The position numbers were made by a program, and so were the translations under genes. Below are positions 5,970-8,550 of a stretch of 8,550 nt of DNA, in pieces (the stretch's first letter is position 1; each line of letters begins with the position of its first letter). Source of the stretch: JAVBUP01 sp031555175 (GTDB lineage Bacteria; Bacillota_I; Bacilli_A; Erysipelotrichales; Coprobacillaceae); assembly GCA_031555175.1 (NCBI GenBank), contig JAVBUP010000035.1, positions 1-8,550 of the forward strand. Direction: 5' to 3'. The notes under the pieces are model-generated. The model ran no database searches, was not told where the DNA came from, and worked only from the letters and a program-made list of their open reading frames with translations.

Positions 5970-6010
5970 TTTAGAAGAAAAAAATAGACAACCCGTTAAG
6001 ATTGCCTATT
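5970..6010 (-). terminator. Intrinsic terminator on the minus strand
   Basis: Read on the minus strand, AATAGGCAA (6010-6002) pairs with TTGTCTATT (5991-5983), including one G-T pair, and is followed by TTTTTTTCTTC. It faces the plus-strand terminator at 5920-5953. It implies a minus transcript coming from 6011-6440, where no gene is seen, or a backup for read-through from the lipoprotein operon. Confidence 0.65.
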
Positions 6011-6145
6011 AAAAAATATTTTAAATAGAGATTCAATTACATAGTTATCTATATTGTGGCTTACTATATTATCTTATCTTAGTAATACTATTGCTATAAA
6101 TAAAATTCATACTAACCAAAACATATTAGTATAAACAGATATTAT

Positions 6146-6368
6146 ATGGACAATTTTGCAACATATATGATAAGTAAAGTGTCCATACAAAATTCATACA
6201 GCCCATTTATTTCATTTTTATGGACATTTTAGCATAGTACTTTGTCCATTATTGGATGCAAGCCCATTTATGGACATTTTCACGCAATTTTTTTAACATC
6301 ATTGGGCTAATGCCCGTTTATGGGCATTTTTGTTATCAAATACTTTTAATATTTGTCCATAAATGGGC
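6146..6368. repeat. Repeat array based on GCCCATTTATGGACA with 50-bp period
   Basis: The core GCCCATTTATGGACATTTT occurs at 6262-6280, as GCCCGTTTATGGGCATTTT at 6312-6330, split by about 11 extra bases at 6201-6230, and inverted at 6354-6368. The ATGG(A/G)CA parts start at 6220, 6270 and 6320, exactly 50 bases apart. The 34-base units 6247-6280 and 6297-6330 share 26 positions. Extra half-sites are ATGGACA at 6146 and TGTCCAT at 6180 and 6243. The core is itself a dyad (CCAT-AA-ATGG). This looks like protein-binding iterons rather than CRISPR, whose repeats are longer and near identical. The copy at 6310-6326 followed by TTTTTG could also act as a plus-strand terminator. Confidence 0.6.
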
Positions 6369-6440
6369 AGTCTTATATATCTAGATAATTTTTTTATATT
6401 AATATTCTATATATGTTTAGATTCTCATATCTTTCAAATA

Positions 6441-6479
6441 TAAAAAACAAGTATCTCAACAGTTGTGTCAAGATACTTG
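6441..6479 (-). terminator. Intrinsic terminator of the lipoprotein transcript
   Basis: On the minus strand CAAGTATCT (6479-6471) pairs perfectly with AGATACTTG (6456-6448) around a 14-base loop and is followed by TTTTTTA. A second large hairpin (6491-6534; TTAATTAG/CTAATTAA plus an inner CATT.GC/GCAATG stem) lies between it and the stop codon, giving a double-hairpin 3' end. Confidence 0.8.
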
Positions 6480-6551
6480 CCTATAATTAGTTAATTAGCA
6501 TTTGCACTTATTGTCATTGGCAATGTCTAATTAATTGTTTGTTTAAGTTAC

Positions 6552-7331
6552 TTATTTATTCTTCTTCTCGCCACAAGTACAAGTGTAATAGTCGATTACT
6601 TGCTTTGTTTCAGCATCGTGGTGCTTTGTTCCAGTTTGTATTTTTTCTGTTCCAACTTGAACTTGTTCTGTGTACCATGCATGAGCACCTAAATCGTAAC
6701 CACCATCAGGGTCTAATGACCAATATGCAAATGAGTTAGTTCCACCATTATTTTGATAGTTTCTATATGCTACTGTTAAGTCTATTCCTGTACCTCTTGC
6801 AATCTTATGAGTCTCGTACTTAGGCACTTCTTCGTAGATTGGCTCATCCCATGCTTCTTTTACAGTTACTGTTGTGTAATGTGGTACCCAGTTATGAGTA
6901 TGTGCAGGGGTTGGAGCAGGACTAGGACTTGGTGTAGGAGTAGACGCTTCTGTGGTTGGTGTCACAGGTGTTGGGTCTGGTGTGCGTGGTGCTTCTGTTG
7001 TTGACGCACTTGGTGTCTTTGGAGTCTTGTCTGGATTAGACTTAGGAGCTTCTGTTGTTGATTCATTGCTCTTAGGTGATTCAGTGGTTGACTTGTTAGA
7101 CTTAGTTGAATCTTTGTCATCTTTAGATGATGTTGACTTCTCTGTAGTTGATTCAGAATCTTTCTCCTTAGATTCTGTATCATCTTCTGTATCTTTACTT
7201 GAATCTTCTGTTTCGATTTCTGTATCTGTTATTTCTGATGTATCATCAGTTTCAGTCGAATTACAAGCCATTACTGTTACTAGCAATAACATAGCTAATA
7301 CTATTACCATTGATTTCTTTAATATTTTCAT
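6552..7331 (-). CDS. Lipoprotein with Ser/Thr/Pro-rich linker and His/Cys-containing C-terminal domain
   Basis: Predicted surface lipoprotein, 259 aa. Residues 1-22 are a signal peptide (MKILKKSMVIVLAMLLLVTVMA) ending in a lipobox with lipidated C23. Residues 24-143 are low complexity: first acidic Ser/Thr/Asp, then tandem ten-residue repeats of the STTE(S/A)PKSN type (about 80-99, with relatives near 60 and 110), then a Thr/Pro run. This is a typical spacer through the cell wall, possibly glycosylated. The folded part (144-259) starts HTHNWVPHY and ends YYTCTCGEKK; His144/146/151 and Cys251/253 could bind a metal. It contains WDEPIYEEVPKYETHKI and TEQVQVGTEKIQTGTKHHD, which look like beta repeats. 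Similar tails occur in Firmicute surface proteins of unknown role. AGAGGAGAG precedes the ATG. It probably shares a transcript with the membrane protein gene upstream. Confidence 0.85.
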   Translation of the reverse strand: MKILKKSMVIVLAMLLLVTVMACNSTETDDTSEITDTEIETEDSSKDTEDDTESKEKDSESTTEKSTSSKDDKDSTKSNKSTTESPKSNESTTEAPKSNPDKTPKTPSASTTEAPRTPDPTPVTPTTEASTPTPSPSPAPTPAHTHNWVPHYTTVTVKEAWDEPIYEEVPKYETHKIARGTGIDLTVAYRNYQNNGGTNSFAYWSLDPDGGYDLGAHAWYTEQVQVGTEKIQTGTKHHDAETKQVIDYYTCTCGEKKNK

Positions 7332-7372
7332 AATTGATTCTCTCCTCTTTGTGGGTAATTATCATATTTTAC

Positions 7373-7396
7373 ATACATTTAATACCTTAAATGTAT
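7373..7396. promoter_or_regulatory. Perfect 10-bp dyad between membrane protein and lipoprotein genes
   Basis: ATACATTTAA (7373-7382) is inverted at 7387-7396 around TACC. It lies in the 95-base gap upstream of the lipoprotein. No T-run follows on the minus strand. A weak promoter (TTAAGG, 18 bases, TATGAT) overlaps it, so it may be an operator or a processing hairpin that gives the lipoprotein separate control. Confidence 0.45.
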
Positions 7397-7426
7397 ATGC
7401 AATCTCTGTTTTCTATTTTCATTTAT

Positions 7427-8332
7427 CTATAGTTTTCTATTTATACTTTGAACTGAATTAGCAGTTCTATTGGCTGCTCCTGCCATTCTATTTACATCTG
7501 TTCTAATTGCTTGATTTGTTGCTAAATTCATCATATTAGTTGCCACATTTGCTACATTTATCATGTTACCAACCATTTGTTGACGAACTAGATTATCTTG
7601 TTTACTAATCAATACTTTTTGATTGTTAATTGTAACTATCTGATTATTAAGCATGGCATCTTGTTTTAATGTCATTTCTTTTCGGTATACATATGTATCA
7701 TATAAATCTACTGCTTCTCTAATAGTATCAACTCTGTGGTTTTCAACTAATTGCATAAAATAATTTACAGCTTCGAGATACCCATAGTCTTTGGGGAACC
7801 AAGTCAATACATTTCTTTGATACTCCTGACTAACAGCAAGCTTTCTATCTCGAATTTTAGAAATTTCTACTTCCAGTTCTTGATTTTGTTTTTCTATCAT
7901 CTGGTTATTGGCTAATATTTGTTGATTTTTAGCCTTTATTCTTTCATTTGTACGCTTTACTGATGATTCATTTGACTTTTGTGCTATAACTATGATTAGA
8001 CAAACTATACCTGCTATAAATCCAACAATGAAAATTATTTGAATCAAATTCCAAGCAATACTAAACACAATATCAGCCGTAGTATCTTCAGGTCTAATAA
8101 ATAACAACTCCATAAGTATAGGAAAAATAGATAACGTAACAATTATTAACACAGAACTTATAATAGTAATTATAATTGTTTTTTTTATATTAGCCTTTTC
8201 CTCTTTATGATACTTTTGACTAGGTATAAATGGTTTCTTTCGATTCTCATACCTTTCCTCTTCTTCATTTAACTCACACATTCCCAGTATTAAACTTCTA
8301 GCATAAGTAAGTTTTTCATATAACTCATTCAT
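7427..8332 (-). CDS. Two-helix membrane protein with cytoplasmic coiled coil, unknown function
   Basis: No family name is recognised for this 301-aa protein. Residues 1-50 are charged and soluble. Two hydrophobic helices lie at about 51-77 and 88-117, separated by a short loop. Residues 120-170 form a Lys/Glu/Gln-rich coiled coil. A conserved-looking block follows at 177-220: TWFPKDYGYLEAVNYFMQ, then NHRVDTIREAVDLYDTYVYR. FPxDY and RADT-xKEA-xxLY-like motifs of this sort recur in my memory of clostridial membrane proteins, without an assigned role. The C-terminus (225-301) is Asn/Gln/Met-rich with small repeats (NVANVATNMMNLATN). Both ends are probably cytoplasmic. AGGAGGGACTC precedes the ATG. 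It is divergent from a probable XRE regulator and leads a likely two-gene operon with the lipoprotein. Confidence 0.75.
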   Translation of the reverse strand: MNELYEKLTYARSLILGMCELNEEEERYENRKKPFIPSQKYHKEEKANIKKTIIITIISSVLIIVTLSIFPILMELLFIRPEDTTADIVFSIAWNLIQIIFIVGFIAGIVCLIIVIAQKSNESSVKRTNERIKAKNQQILANNQMIEKQNQELEVEISKIRDRKLAVSQEYQRNVLTWFPKDYGYLEAVNYFMQLVENHRVDTIREAVDLYDTYVYRKEMTLKQDAMLNNQIVTINNQKVLISKQDNLVRQQMVGNMINVANVATNMMNLATNQAIRTDVNRMAGAANRTANSVQSINRKL

Positions 8333-8443
8333 CTGAGTCCCTCCTCATTATGTACTTTTTACTATCTGATTTTACTAGCTATTTTTACCATAGCTTTCTT
8401 TTTAAATACTAACTTTCACCCCTTCATACTTCTATAATCTACA

Positions 8444-8472
8444 ATTATACTTAATTTGTTGAGTATAGTCAA
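8444..8472 (-). promoter_or_regulatory. Near-consensus promoter of the membrane protein-lipoprotein operon
   Basis: On the minus strand TTGACT (8472-8467) is followed after exactly 17 bases by TATAAT (8449-8444). The leader to ATG 8332 would be about 105 bases. Its -35 box lies in one arm of the dyad at 8458-8473. Confidence 0.75.
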
Positions 8473-8473
8473 C
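8458..8473. promoter_or_regulatory. Probable operator shared by two divergent promoters
   Basis: GTTGA-GTATAG-TCAAC is a perfect 5-bp inverted repeat with a 6-base centre. Each arm contains most of one of the two opposing -35 boxes (TTGAGT on plus, TTGACT on minus). A dimeric repressor bound here would block both promoters. The XRE-type gene starting at 8523 is the obvious candidate. Confidence 0.55.
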
Positions 8474-8487
8474 CAATTAACTATGTT
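8459..8487 (+). promoter_or_regulatory. Promoter of the regulator gene at the right edge
   Basis: TTGAGT (8459-8464) is followed after 17 bases by TATGTT (8482-8487), giving a short leader of about 30 bases to ATG 8523. It is weaker than the opposing minus-strand promoter, with which it overlaps face to face. Confidence 0.5.
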
Positions 8488-8522
8488 ATTGTAATTTTAT
8501 AACAAATACTAGAGGTGATACT

Positions 8523-8550
8523 ATGATTTCATACAAGCCATTTTATGATA
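8523..8550 (+). CDS. Probable XRE/Cro-type transcriptional regulator, 5' end only
   Basis: Only nine codons are inside the window (MISYKPFYD), cut by the right edge. AGAGGTG lies 5 bases before the ATG. M-I-S-Y-K-P is a typical opening of the very short (about 65-75 aa) XRE-family repressors of clostridial genomes, in which a helix-turn-helix follows directly. The dyad in the promoter region just upstream fits an autoregulator that also controls the divergent membrane protein operon. The call rests on the N-terminus and context alone. Confidence 0.55.

Larger units (their letters stand above)
4823..6440. other. Gene-free structured core, candidate origin of transfer or replication
   Basis: About 1.6 kb between the 144-aa gene and the lipoprotein terminator hold no convincing coding sequence on either strand. 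The longest frames (a 66-codon minus frame at 4958-5158 and a 59-codon plus frame at 5066-5245) run through the arms of stacked hairpins and lack a proper ribosome site. Instead the stretch carries hairpins, two families of clustered short repeats, perfect dyads and terminators on both strands, listed separately. Base composition shifts from relatively GC-rich (4970-5280) to very AT-rich (5530-6440), as many replication and transfer origins do. Origin function is inference: no relaxase or replication gene lies in the window. Confidence 0.45.

Noticed and set aside
6146..6368. CRISPR array
   Set aside because: Repeat cores are only about 15-19 bases, imperfect, in both orientations, and without cas genes; protein-binding iterons explain them better.
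6952..7461. 169-codon plus-strand frame rich in Ser, Val and Asp
   Set aside because: It is the complement of the low-complexity linker of the lipoprotein, whose repeats keep the opposite strand open; the lipoprotein has the signal peptide, lipobox and ribosome site.

Overview
The window is AT-rich throughout, with strong AGGAGG-type ribosome binding sites and many intrinsic terminators. It encodes a Tn916-type integrase/excisionase pair, a short J-domain protein common on Firmicute mobile elements, and a lipoprotein with a Thr/Pro-rich linker. This points to a low-GC Firmicute, most likely a gut or rumen clostridium (Lachnospiraceae-like). The family placement is inference. Nearly all the DNA looks accessory: an integrated conjugative or mobilizable element with an insertion sequence next to its integrase end.

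Layout, left to right. (1) 1-1864: an insertion sequence with a zinc-ribbon DDE transposase (153-1601, +) and an unusual non-coding right part holding a 121-bp imperfect palindrome. (2) 1921-3144 and 3235-3474 (both -): tyrosine integrase and Tn916-type excisionase, with a good promoter upstream (3610-3637) and hairpins in the leader and between the genes. (3) 3793-4257 (-): small J-domain protein; 4358-4792 (-): unrecognised 144-aa protein. (4) 4823-6440: about 1.6 kb with no credible gene but dense structure: six consecutive hairpins, a cluster of GTTGAAAA motifs, many perfect dyads, a hairpin RNA candidate with a terminator, and an array with 50-bp periodicity built on GCCCATTTATGGACA. (5) 6552-7331 and 7427-8332 (both -): a lipoprotein and a two-helix membrane protein with a coiled coil, probably one transcript ending at a terminator at 6441-6479. 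(6) 8333-8550: overlapping divergent promoters and the first nine codons of a probable XRE-type regulator (+).

How the parts fit: integrase and excisionase would move the element. The gene-free block is the best candidate for its origin of transfer and/or replication. The regulator at the right edge probably controls itself and the membrane protein/lipoprotein pair through one operator. No cargo such as antibiotic resistance, CRISPR, tRNA or rRNA is visible. The most interesting material is the non-coding core and the palindromic tail of the IS; whether either is new cannot be decided without homology searches.
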